64,000 nt of DNA from Rhynchonema sp. JSB1_4 (lineage: Eukaryota; Nematoda; Chromadorea; Monhysterida; Xyalidae), in assembly GCA_030248065.1 (NCBI GenBank), contig JASAMV010002389.1:1-64000 (forward strand), written 5' to 3'. Below the pieces are notes generated by a model. It saw only the letters and a list, made by a program, of their open reading frames with translations. It did no database searches and was not told the origin of the DNA. The translations under genes were made by a program, and so were the position numbers. This document shows positions 47,901 through 60,000 of the stretch, piece after piece (the stretch's first letter is position 1; the number at the start of each line of letters is the position of its first letter).

Positions 47901-50900
47901 AATACTCGATTCGTGTGAGATCAACCAGTTGCACGCGTGTTTCTGCGGTGCACGTGGTAACACGTGCGGTGGTTCGGTTCGCAGTTCGTTCTCGTTCACT
48001 GCTGCTCAAACTCGATTTGAACCCGGCGGCAAATGAATACCAGGGATTGTTTTTCAAGAAAATCCAAAAAATGCATCAGTGGTTGCAGAAATCTTCCGCG
48101 TGCAATCTACATTTCGCTTCCGCTGGTCACCGTCATCTACATGCTGGCCAACTTGGCGTATTTTGCTGTTTTATCACCGGACGAAGTGCTCGATTCGGAC
48201 GCTGTTGCCGTCGTACGTTTTCTCTTTTGTTTAATTCACTCATTTTCTCTTCATTTTCATTTGCTCCGTGTTTTTGACAGAGTTTTGCTGACCAAATGCT
48301 CGGTTGGTTTGCGATCTCGATGCCGATTTTCGTCGCGTGCTCCACTGTGGGCAGCTTGAATGGAATATTGTTCACTTGTTCGAGGTTGGTTGGACTTTCT
48401 TTGATCCGATTTGAGGAAGCGTGTCTAGAGCCATTTGGACCCAGAATTTTGGCCGTTTGCTTCTAAGATGACTTTCTAGCTTGTCAAATTCAGCCTGGTA
48501 ATTTATGAAAAGACATGTAGATGGCGTAGAAACAGATCTAGGCCGTGGAGCTGCGATGTATTGGTCGCACAATGACTATAAGAACCAAATTTTTCGAACG
48601 CAAGGAGAGAGGGGGACGCACCACACACAAAAAAAAAAACGGAAAAACAAAGAAGAAAAAAAAATACCTGCCAACTAAACTAACAATCTCTATTTTTGCC
48701 TCACAGAATGTTCTTCGTTGGCGCGCGTGAGGGTCAGTTACCAGAGTTGCTCAGCATGATCAACATCAAATATGTGACGCCGATGCCGTCGCTGTTGTTT
48801 CTGGTATGTTTCTTGACGGTGGACGGTGAAGTAAAGCCTTTTGAAGTAGTGAGCTTCAACACCTTTAGCCGAGAAACAGCTGGCTGCTGAATGTGGCCGT
48901 TCTCTTTGCAGTCTTAGTTGGTTGGTTTATTGCTTTCAGTGACGCATAAAACCATGCACGTAAATTAGTGATAGAAGCACAGTTACAAGACCGGGTGGGA
49001 CAATTACGGAAATGAAAATAGCTACAACACTGGTTATAACAAAACCACAGCAAATAAAAGCTACAAAAAGCGCCAAGGAGAGAGAAAGATCGCGGTCTTA
49101 GTCGAGCCCGCTAAATACATAACAGGAAAACTGCATCAACACGAGCCCGATTTCGGAGGTGCTAGATTAGTGAAACATTCATACGTGGCTGCGGATTTGG
49201 GAAACGTCACACGTTGTGGAATACAACATGGTGCATGAGGATTGCTAACATTTATAAAAAAATTAAATAAAACACTGCTACTCACTCCTTTTCTCTTTCT
49301 TTTCGTTTTGCTGGTGCACCAACTCCGAAATCGGGCTCGTGTTGGCGTAGTTTGCCTTTAGGTAGGTAAAGTAACACTACGCCAACACGAGCCCGATGTC
49401 GGAGGTGGCCGATAGTGAAACATTCGTACGTGGCTGCTGATTTGGGAAGTGCTTCACGGTATACTTGCGTATTTTTCCGCAAAATATATTTTTGGAAAAA
49501 AACGGTATTTTTCCGGAAAAAAAACCGTTTTTTTTCCAAATATTTTTCCAGTACTTAAGGATACCCATGGTCCAAAAACGCCTATTTTGGAGAAAATTTT
49601 GTCGGGAAATGGCCTGAAACATGCTAAAAATGCACTTGGAGATTGTGCTCATTTTGAACTGTTTGGCACCGATTTACATTAGTTTTGACAACATCCTTTC
49701 GTAACCCTTGAAAATATTTCGGAAATTTTTGGAAAAAAAACCGTTTTTTTCCAAAAGTTGCCACTTGGAAAAATTTCCGGAAAAATAAAAACGTATTTTT
49801 CCGGGCCTCGGAAAAAAACGGTTTTTTTTCGGTCTTTTTCCGAAAAAAAACGGTTTTTTTTCCGGCCCGCAAGTATACTTCACGGTGTAGAATACAACGT
49901 GGCACATGGGGATTTTCTCTTTTTATTCGTTTTCTAAGCACACCACCTCCGAAATCGGGCTCGTGTTGGCGTAGTTTGCTTTCATATTCTGACTTCCCAC
50001 TGCCGCTATATTCCAGGCCGGTCTGTCAGTGCTGATGTGCGTGTCGAGTGATATCATCAAATTGATCAACTACGCGTCCTTTGCCGAATCGGCCGTCGTT
50101 GGAATCGCTGTCGCTGGATTACTGTATTTGCGATGGAAGGAGCCGCACAGACCGAGACCCATTAAAGTTGGTCGCGTTTCAGTTTGTACTTTGCGCATTT
50201 TGTGATACAAAAATGGATTGAAAGCGTTTTCTTTTATTTTCTTCAGCTGAACCTCCTAATCCCGATTCTATTTCTTGTGATGTGCATATTTCTCGTGGTG
50301 TTCCCGTTCTTCGTCTCGCCCAGCGAGGTCATCATTAGTTTAGGTGAGTGTTTCCATTCTTTGACGGGTTGTATTTTTCTTTTATTTTTAACAGAAAATA
50401 TATTTCTTTCTTAATTTCTCTTGTCATACTCTGCTGTATGTATAGCAATAATGTTTCAGGCATTATACTAACTGGTGTGCCCGTGTACTTCGTTTGCGTC
50501 TGGTGGAAGAACAAACCGATGTGGTTTCAACGCGTTTGGGGTACGTCTGGGTGTACTACTACCTAGTAGCGGTTAATCAGACCTAGGTGCTTCTCCAGAA
50601 CTGCTTTATTGAATAAACATCTGGGAATCCGGTGGCCGTTCAAATGAGCACGCAAGCAGCTAACCAACCAATTGCTATAATAATTCATTATCCGATTAGC
50701 CAAGTAGTAGAGTAGTGGTTGTTTGATTAATCGTTGTGCACTGCTTGCTTGTGCCGTGTAACCAACGATCACAGTAAAATGCATTGGAATTACGAGCTCG
50801 GTATGTGTACAAGGAAGGTATAAATGGACAATTGCTATTCTTATTACGTCTGGAAAAAGCCAGAATATTAGTATCACGTGTGTTTAAGGTCCGAAACCTT

Positions 50901-51169
50901 TTGTGACCGTTTCGAGAAAACCCGCTTCAAAACGGCTTTGTGTTGTACTTATGCGTGTGGCATCAATATTTTGAGGATATCGTCTCCGAGTAAAAGCAGG
51001 CGCTGCACATTATGTAGAGTCCCCGGGACTTAATTCAATCACATCCGCCGAGCAAACAGGCGCCTGTAATCCATTTATTCATACCTTCCACATAATTGCA
51101 GCTTCGAGCACACACACGGTGCAGAAGTTCCTCTACTGTACGCCGGAAGAACATGCTCCCGACGAATAA
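44916..51169 (+). CDS. SLC7A5-like: LAT-type heteromeric amino-acid exchanger light chain (SLC7 family)
   Basis: Plasma-membrane, sodium-independent exchanger of large neutral amino acids, expected to pair with an SLC3-type heavy chain. Exons: 44916-45090, 45310-45455, 45603-45774, 46424-46549, 47041-47146 (5a) or 47427-47541 (5b), 47719-47763, 48089-48212, 48281-48384, 48707-48803, 50017-50166, 50247-50343, 50460-50540, 51102-51169. All phases agree: 496 residues with 5a, 499 with 5b. Seen: segment 1 substrate motif [12 protein letters not shown] (50-52 GSG); [19 protein letters not shown]; Cys149 in YPNCDVPD, where LAT1 has the heavy-chain disulfide Cys; segment 6 then [58 protein letters not shown]. 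An in-frame TAA lies 12 bases before the ATG. An AATAAA overlaps the stop; ATTAAA at about 51679 is an alternative. LAT2-like substrate range cannot be excluded. Confidence 0.96.
45937..46323. mobile_element. hAT-like MITE, family P, in exchanger intron 3
   Basis: 387 bp, ends TATACTGGCGGA and its mirror, exact duplications ATGCTTCT (45929-45936, 46324-46331). The interior has repeated CCGGTTTTTT-type runs. It lies between exons 3 and 4, about 100 bp before the exon 4 acceptor. Confidence 0.9.
47041..47146 (+). CDS. SLC7A5-like: Exchanger alternative exon 5a
   Basis: 106 nt, acceptor CACACAG, weak donor GTTCGT, start phase 1, end phase 2. It encodes the third outer loop and the first half of segment 6, ending [13 protein letters not shown]. 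The LAT1 gate Phe252 aligns with Phe237. It aligns with exon 5b residue for residue at the C-terminal end, and including both would shift the frame. Confidence 0.88.
47427..47541 (+). CDS. SLC7A5-like: Exchanger alternative exon 5b
   Basis: 115 nt, acceptor CACGCAG, strong donor GTAAGG, same phases as 5a and the same first two bases (GC) and last two (TG). It encodes a longer, Trp-rich loop ([11 protein letters not shown]) and ends [15 protein letters not shown]. The gate Phe is retained, with Thr and Gly at the next substrate-lining positions where 5a has Ser and Ala. Confidence 0.85.
48561..48600. mobile_element. M1-family MITE fragment
   Basis: Only one end (TTGGTCGCACAATGACTATA) preceded by TA, in the intron before exchanger exon 9. 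Confidence 0.5.
49126..49355. mobile_element. M2-family MITE, copy c
   Basis: Left end CATCAACACGAGCCCGATTT and right end GGGCTCGTGTTGGCGTAG bound a copy with the usual interior, in exchanger intron 9. Confidence 0.7.
49368..49980. mobile_element. M2-family MITE, copy d, split by element Q
   Basis: CTACGCCAACACGAGCCCG at the left and its mirror at 49980 bound two halves separated by Q. It lies directly after copy c, only 36 bp before exon 10 of the exchanger. Confidence 0.8.
49460..49877. mobile_element. hAT-like MITE, family Q
   Basis: 418 bp, ends TATACTTGCG and its mirror, exact duplications CTTCACGG (49452-49459, 49878-49885). The interior is repeated AAACCGTTTTTTTTCC foldbacks, similar in style to family P. 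Confidence 0.9.
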
Positions 51170-54068
51170 AGCCACACACACACACGTTTGTTGTTGCTGT
51201 TTATGTGTGTGTGTGTGTGTATCAATGTGGATGATCTACTGCACACGACAACGGAAATGATGTTGTATTATTTTCGTGTCCTGTTGCTAGCGCTTGCTGC
51301 TGCTGACTTTTTCGCTGGAAAACAACAACTTTTGGCTGCGAAATTGAAATTTGAGATCAGGAAAACAGCATCTTAGCCTAGCAGCCAGCGTATACGTTTC
51401 ACTCGTGTTGCAGCTCGAAAGGTTTTAAAGGCCAGTTGTTTGTTGTTCACGTTGAAAGTCAAACAGCGGCTAGTTTGCTAACACACGTCGAAGTTGAGCT
51501 TTCAAGTGCTGGCCTACAGGCTACTATTGCTAAGCCCCTGGTGCAACTATAAGTGTCAGCATTTGTCAAACATACTACATACATTTTATTATATGGTCAT
51601 TTTTAATCCTTCCCTCACACATTATTGTACATCTTTATGTGTTTCCCTTTTCGAATGTGCCTGACATACATTTCGGTCAATTAAAGCCAGAAGTTTCGTT
51701 ATGCGCAGGAAGGTGTATGGTGACGGCGTGCTTAGTGTCCACCCACGGTCTCCAACCGCTTTCTACAAACTTTTTTCGTGTCCATGTGTGTGCAGATACT
51801 ATGTGCTTTTTTCTGCGCAACTGTTGTTAAATTCCATCTCTCTTCATGGTAATGTTTTGAGCGCATCATTAGAATCCAACGTTTTGTTGTTGTTCTCTAC
51901 CCAAACATGACTTTGACTTTTAGCGTGCCTTCTCACACTCTCATAATGAACCATATTCGAGTTCAATGCCCTGTTTTGTTTATTTTCTTGATTCAGCCGC
52001 TTTTTCTTTCCGTTGTATCCGTACGTTCTGTTGTTTGCCACAATAGTGTTATTATGTGTATCTCAATTCGAGCTTTCGAATTGCAGCACCAAATTAGAGG
52101 CGCCTGTGAGTTATTCTTGTTGCACACACAAATTCGTGGATTCCTTGCTGTCATTTGGGCTCAACACGAGAAATATCAGCAAAATGATTCGGAAATCATG
52201 TTTATTATACAAAATGTGCACTGGTTCGAATGTTCTTTATTTGAATTGAACCTATTTTGTTTGTGCCGCGACTTTTATAACGCGGCGGTTGTTGTTTGCT
52301 CTCGTTGACTCTGGTTGGTGTCTGTTTCGAACTTTTGCTCACTCATGTTTTCTTTGGTTTCGCATTTGCGTGCCGCTGCGACACATTGTATTGACAAAAC
52401 ATACCAATATAACCAAGTTTTGGGGGAGGGGCATTTGTGCTGCTGAGAACAGTTCCGGCTCCGAAATTGCCCCGAAGCCTGACCAACTATGGCCAATTTT
52501 GATCAGAAAGCTCCCGTGAGGGCTTTATTTTCGAGCTTGCTCGTGTTGGTTTGGTTCCGCATGAGACGCTTGTGCGGCAGGCACGCATGTGTCTTTGTCA
52601 AGTTTTAGCGTTTTTTTGTATTTGACGTTTTCGCTTTCTCTTTCATTGCTCGGCAGTCTTTTATGGCCGGAGACCGATCCGGTTATAAACAAAGCCGTGT
52701 GCCGCGCCTGCGGCCACCATGTTTGTTCGGTTTGTTTTACTAGTTTTGGTCGCTTTGAGGCCGAATTCACAATGCATGCGGCTGCGATTAGATAAATGCG
52801 GAATGGCAAATTTCGGCATTCCGCAGTCCGCGTTTATCTGCTCACCTTTGCGGAATTTTGAATTTCTGCAAGTAAATTTTCATATGCTTTTGGTTAAACA
52901 ACTCAGTTACTGTTTGCGTTAACACGCAACATTTGAGGTCAGCACGCTGGAAGTTGTCTTCGTCACCCAAGCACGCACCATTCCGCAAAGGTGAGCAGTT
53001 AAACGCGGAATGCGGAATGCAGAAATTTACCATTGCGTATTTATCAGCTCACCAATTTCCGCATTCCGCTTTTATCTGATCGCAGCCTGCGCGTTTGTGT
53101 GTCAACCTGGCTATGCTTCAACGCTACATGCTGACGCGCAAATGCGCCAACGCGCATGCATTGTGAAGCGCGCGTAACATCGAAATTCTTTTTTGGCTCC
53201 TTCTCTCTCACATGATACAATGAATTTGATTGTTGGCGCACGCACATGTATTGGCATATACTATATGTATGTATTTCTATTTCTGTTCACTTATATCGCA
53301 TCCATGCCACAGGTCCACTATGTAGTGCATGTCACCAAGTTCGGCTTGCACGAGAGAGCCTTTTCGTGAATGTGTCATCCCAAACGGACTTGCTATGCTT
53401 TCTTCATATTTCAACTTTTTTTGTCCGTGGCCTGCGGGCTGCACCAAATTTTTAACATATTTTTTATGTCGTCACCAGTGTTTCAGCATACGCTGACTGT
53501 TTACTTGTTACTTTCGGCAATCTTTCGTCGGACGTCATCTCAACTTTTGTTTATGCCCACTACATTTTTGTCGTTATTGTTGTTGTCGGATGTTTCTCAT
53601 GTGCCTATATTTTCGTGTGTTTTCTCGATTTTTTGTCAGATATGCCGACATTTTGTTTTCTGTGTGTTTGATCTCCGTCGCATTGCTATATACTGACACA
53701 CAGCATTGACAGTTTTACTAAAAAAATTACAAATGATACATATTACGCATTATATGTAGGTTCTGTCATTGACAAATTTTGTTATTTTTACGCACATTAC
53801 TAGTCCTTGATTGGGGTGTAGTATTTTCACAAAATTGAAAATAAAATCATCTGTTGAAAGTTTGTGAACAAAATCTCATTGGCAATTCGGTGCCACACTG
53901 GTCATATATGAATGGCTTATATTGATGTCGTCAACGCACATGGTCAACTCGCGCCGTCAACTAAGCCCTTTGTGTCATTGTATACATTTTTCTCGCGTTC
54001 ATTCAGGGCTGCTTGAGTTGACCACTTAGAGTTGATGGTTTGCGTTGACAGCCAAACAATCAGCCGCG
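51170..54068. other. Convergent intergenic region; no gene recognised
   Basis: Between the 3' ends of the exchanger (+) and DYNC2I2 (-). It holds GT-rich runs (51205-51220), T-rich unique sequence and the inverted repeat at 52780-53087. Frames are short and unrecognisable. Confidence 0.5.
52780..53087. repeat. Inverted-repeat element
   Basis: Arms GGCTGCGATTAGATAAATGC and its near mirror ending at 53087, with several internal GCGGAATG units in both orientations and GCAAAGGTGAGCAG. Confidence 0.7.
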
Positions 54069-57000
54069 TCAATCATCAGCACTGGCCAGCATTCTCCTCA
54101 GCTGTTGCGCATGTTCGTTGTTGTTGTTGTGCGTCTGCGGCGTGACGTACACGTGCACCACACCGTGATCGGTGGCACACGCCAGCGTACGACGTGACGT
54201 TGGGTTGATCGACACGCTCACGGCCGCCGCATGGTCGGGTGAGGGCGTTTGCGGTTTCGGTGTTAGCCCTGATGAATCAGGCAGGCTCATACGACTCGTG
54301 CTCGTGTCGCTCGCGCGCAACTCGCAAACGCACAGCGTGCCTGAAAGGGCAAGGCTACCACCACCATGTGTTGGCATCAGGCGACATTAGTGTTGCAGTC
54401 CTCATGGCGGAATCAAAATGGCCACGGCTTTGTTTTCTTTTCACTTTTGACAGTTCATTTTTGGATTCACCACCCGCAGTCTGACACGGTCTGTCTGAGG
54501 AATGGTCGGAAATTGGGGCCCAGCCCCGGAGTTTCAACGTGCCCGCGGCGTTACAGTAGTGCAAAAAATAAAATACGACAAATCGAAGAAAAATGAGTGA
54601 CTCGTCCCAGCTAGCGTACCATCAGCGGTAGCAGCAATGATGATCATTGGATCGGTCGGTGACCAGACCACATCATAGACGAACTGGGCAGTGGCGCCCA
54701 AGTGCACGCGTCGCAATGGTTGCACTTTGAGCACATTGTAGATGCCGACCGTACCGTCACCACTAGCCGTCGCGTACAATGCCGGGTCATGTGGACACGC
54801 ACACACTGCGTACACGCATGCACTGTGCGCCGCCAGGCATAGGACCACTGGATTGTAGACTGGCTGCAATGTGGGTGGTAATGGTGAAATTCAGAGCAAG
54901 TAAATCAACACCCATATTTCGGCCAACGGGGCCAACCGCCAAAAGTTATTATTTTCTGGTGCATGTTTGTTATCTGGCGTGCTTGTTTATAATTGTGCCA
55001 CCTTTGAGACGTGCCGCATAGGGTATGAGCATGCACGCGTAGCGCGCGAAAATTTTGCACTTTTTTTGCACGCGCGACAGCCAAATTTCATGGAAATGGG
55101 TTATCTGACGCGCGAAGAAGCGCGCGATTTTAGACATTTGAAGTGTATTGGTGAAAATCCTGTGATTTCGGTGTCGTTTTTCCTTCTTCTTTCCAAATGG
55201 TAGCCCCTTCAGCGACCACTTTGAGCAAAGTGTGGCCTAGGCCCCTGTGCCCCCCTACATCCGCTAGTGCAGCAGTTTATAAGCAAAGCCTGTTACAAAA
55301 TGAAGCATTCAGCTAAGTGCTAGCATTGAAAACTACTCCGGATACCTATGTATGTACATACCGACTCAAGTCCCAGCTGCTGACCAGTGTGGCACAATAA
55401 TGATCAAAAGTGACTTTTGTCGTGTTTTTGAAATTTCCAAAAAAGAGTGAAATTCGGAAGGTTAGCAGGTCTACATACCATACCTCGAAAGAGGGGCTGA
55501 ATTGAATTCTAAAGTTTTTACACAACTCAAGCCAATATTAGGCCTACTGTATTGATTGCCATCGAAACCGGAACAAACATTTTGCCGGAAAATTAATTCT
55601 CTGTCGCAGCTTCTATGCAAACCTGTCGTTTGAAAGCTGCTAATGCTCTTCCGAGTTGTTTTCGGCTGGACGTGACGAAATTTGCTGTGATTCAGAAATG
55701 ACGTAGGTATAGTTTCTGTCTGTATGATGTGTGTTTATTGCGCACCTAAACAAGATTTGCGCAATGAAAAACATAAACAGTTTCACCCGCTCACTTCAAT
55801 ATTATTACAAACGCTGTAAACATTGAATGACCGTCAATAAAAAACACTCCGCAATTTTGAACGTGTGATTCACTGGAATTTTATCTATTTTTATGCTCTC
55901 TCTGCATTACGTGTTTTCTCAATGTACCAAAATTGGCAGTTGTACATCTGGATAAATGGTTAATATTATCCCCATCCCCATCACTGTGGTAAGCCGCAGC
56001 TCAGTCAGCCATTTCCAGCGTGCCCTGGATTTGAAAAAAAAATGCGCGCGCGCGAACCAAAGAAGCCGCCCAAAAATTTAGCCGTTCTTCATGCCACTTT
56101 ATTGCATTATTCTTACATTTTCGTTGTTAGCCACCGTTCATGAGCATAATGGCATATGGCTTTCCCTAGATATATACATGTATGGAAATAATGTTCACTT
56201 CATTTTGTCCGTTCCAGCTCTTTATAACCTTATTTTATGTCCAATGCTTCTTTCCGACAACCATACGCGGGTGTTGTGGTGGGTGATGCATCTGGACTTC
56301 CAAAAAAAATCTAGTCGGATGCTTGAAAAGAGCGCCTGATTTTTTTATGTCCGAAAATTGAAATCTGGCTCAGCGCGCGCGCCCCGAGAAGCGCAAACGC
56401 GCAGACGCGATCTTCCATATTATATCCATCCTCAGTGCAGCGCTCTGGACGAGCGGCTTTCAACTTGCACTATAAATCTGATACGTTTCTCCAGCTGCCA
56501 CCGTAGATCTCAGGACACTGTCCTACTGTAGCGCGATGTGCACTTTGTAAGTATGCTGTATGTATGCCATCCACGAACCACTCACTCACTTGAGGGGTTG
56601 CAGCCAAAATCTCTCAACTGAAAAACAAGATAATCCCCTGATGCTGGCTCATGCAGCTTCGGGTTACCGCGCCCGCAAACATGCGTCATGCGGTCTAAAG
56701 GTTCAGTTGGGCGCTTTAGTGGTTTTTTAGATTGTCACATTGAATTTAAGGTAAACATCAAGTGATTTCGTGCATTTCCAACCGAGCTGGGCACTACATT
56801 TGGCACAAAGTCCGTTCCAGTGACCAATGGTGACTGCGTATTGTCTATGGTGTTGTCTGTTGTGATCGTGCTCGTGTAATGTGTGGGTGGCTGGCTGTGA
56901 TCGCTGCATGAAGTTATTTTGGCCTCGAAACCATAAGTGAATATCGCAATCCTTGCTACGAAAGAGTCACGAGATACATACAGTATATCTGATTTGATCA

Positions 57001-60000
57001 GCAGGTTTGGTATCACTCTTTATCAAATACTCATTTCCACCCACAACAGTTTCGCAAATACCCTGTACCCACCTGTTGTGCGCGTGTCCCGATGACGTCT
57101 TGCGTGCTCAGGTTACAGTGCAGCACGGCTCCGGTCTCGCCCCCAGCCAGAAACACGCCGGATTGCTGCGTTCCACTAAAAGCCATCGCACTGATGCCTG
57201 CCTGTAAGTCAATACCCACTTTCACATGCATGTACCTGAACCGTTTTTTTTGCCAAAGTCAATTTTGTCTTTTCGACACACACAACACAATGCACGTCCA
57301 CTAGGTTGTACGGTACAGGTATGGGTACACGCGTGTCACCAAAAGCAGTCGTTGTTTCAGAAATATGGTTCTGTGTGTTTGTGGTTCATTCTAACGGCCG
57401 ATTGCACATATTGATTTTATAACAATGGATAGTTCTGCTCAAAGTGTTCGTTTTGTCGTGGTTGACTGCCCATTGTACGCGATCAGAACTTTCTGAGACA
57501 ACCGGTTTAGTCTTTGGTGGTTTCCGGAGAAAAAATCTGTCTGAAGTTTCAATTTTACCGGTGTTCAAGTTTGGAGTGGTGCCTCCAGGAACGCATTGGG
57601 GCACCCCCATTCCACAACACACATAACCTCCAACGCACCATTGAGCCTCATAATTTTTTATGCGCACCGACAGACGAGGTATCATCCCCAGCAGCATGTA
57701 AGTACATAAAGGTGTATGCCTATTGACTCTCAGAGCCAGCCTTCAGCGGCACATAATGGCCCACTAAATGGCCAATATATGGTCCGGGTACTACATATGT
57801 ATATGTCTCCTCCACCGTAGGATGCTGTCTTACCCGCATTCCACGCGCTCATGACATGACGCGTTACATATACATACTACAAGCGCTCTTGAAAATATAA
57901 GAATTTAACTTTATCGTCTCTGTTTACCCCCTATAGGGCACGTATTGCGACGCTGCCGGTTAACCGTCGTTCTCAAAACTGCTGCTTGTCTCAGTTAAAA
58001 TCAGCCTTTTTTACAGAAGCTTTTCTGAGCTCCATATACATAGGCGCACCAACATGCCAAAGTGCCCGTGGGTTACCAAATACCTACACACAACTTGTCC
58101 AGCCAGATTACTTTTACTCGTTTCTTCGTGATCCTGTGGTGTCGGATCAAATTTAGCGATCGGACCGGAATATGAGTGGAGAAAACAGTGACGTGAATGG
58201 GTCCCATGTTAATATTTTGCCCGCCCTTTTTTCAAGCTTGGTGAATGATCCGGTTCGGTATTGTCTTGGTCACATGATTTTTGCGCAAACATGGATCGAT
58301 GTTCTGGGATCTGCTAATGGAGCCATTAATTTTCGACCTTGCGTAACCATTGTCCCACAGAGACAGCTGATAGAATCAAGAACACTCTTGCACATGCTGA
58401 TCGAAGTTTCTGGGATGGCACCAAAAATCATCACGTGGCCGGCGGAGGAATATGGTTCCAGTCCGGGGCGCGATCATAAAGTTTAATACCTATTGCTCCT
58501 ATACATGTCGTACAGTACATGTACATATTCATACACGTCAAACGTACCGCACGATCGGTGCCGGCCACTTTGCCGCGCAGACTGCGTGGCAGCGACTGCA
58601 CCGTGATCGCGTAGACAGTGGACAGGTCGAGCTGGATGCCACGCGGTGGCAACGTCCACAGTAGCACACGACCGTCGTAACCGCTCGTGGCCAGTTGGAT
58701 ACCACCTGGCGATTGGTTGATGGGATACTTTGCGTCCACAATTCACATTCTTAACATTCGTCGACCGGATGGAGCTGCGTCATTGTTGAATTCTTGACCA
58801 CTTCGAGAACTGTATGCCGACTGGTGAGTTCGAAAGGTGAAAGCGGTCCGGGGAACAACTTTTAAGGAGGTCAGAAATTATCAGCCGTTACGCATACAAA
58901 TTGACACGGCGTCAACCCGATCATCAAGTTTGGCTTATGGTGATGTCGTCAAACCATGTCGCCGCATTTTTGTCTCATTTGGGGGTCGTGTATTATCGCT
59001 TGTTCGACGACCTTATTTAACGACAACACTATTAGCCCCAAGTTTGATATCGCACGTATATCCCGCGCTTGCATACACCTACACCTACCGACACCGGTTT
59101 GTCGTATCCAGTGCATGGCACTCACTGGCTCACTGTGTCCATCGACGTTTGTGCTCGCAGCCAGCAACGTTCGATCGTCCGGTTCGCTCAAATCGTAGAT
59201 CAGCACTTGACCATTGTACAGGCCACAAGCTTAAACAGTGTAGATCACGTGTCACATCATGTAGTACTGCTAGACTTGGGATCAATCTGTGATTTAATCG
59301 ATCTTTGACTCAATTTTTCGATCGACCTCGTGATTTAAAAACCGATCGAAGCGACGTAACTTCGGTGCTTCTATAGCGATCTTAAATCAATTTTCAATCG
59401 CGATTTAAAAATTGATCGAAATTGTAATTTGCGATTAGAAATTGAAATTGACCGAAAAATTGAATAAGGAAAAGCATGTTGACCATGAACAAGTTGTACG
59501 ATGGTCAAAATTGGTTACTTTAATAGGGCTAACAAAACATCGGCAATGTGATGACCAAGTCCGCGGGCTGGACCAGGGCATTTTTTTGCAAGCACTTGCC
59601 AATTTTCGACTTGAAACTAAATTTTTGAATTTGTTGCCAGTTGGCACGTAAACTTTAGGTATTTGCAGTACTTCACGCCATATGGCAAGTAATTTGTCAA
59701 GTGAAATATGACCGAATTTAAAAAAAATACCCTGGACTGGACCGAGATGCACCACCACGTTTGATACTGCGGTAACAGTAGACACTGGGGGGTGTAATAA
59801 GCGCTCACACAGCATCTTACCGAATATAGCCGGTTTTACGGGATGGAATCGTACGGTGGTCACACACGTGTCCGTGGTTTGCGCCCAGTCCGGCTTGGCG
59901 GCGTTGCAACTTCGTTTGCCGGTGTTCCACGTACACACAACGCCCGAGTGCTCGCACCAATGTTCGTGTGCCTGAATTATGCATGTGGTCTCAATGTCAG

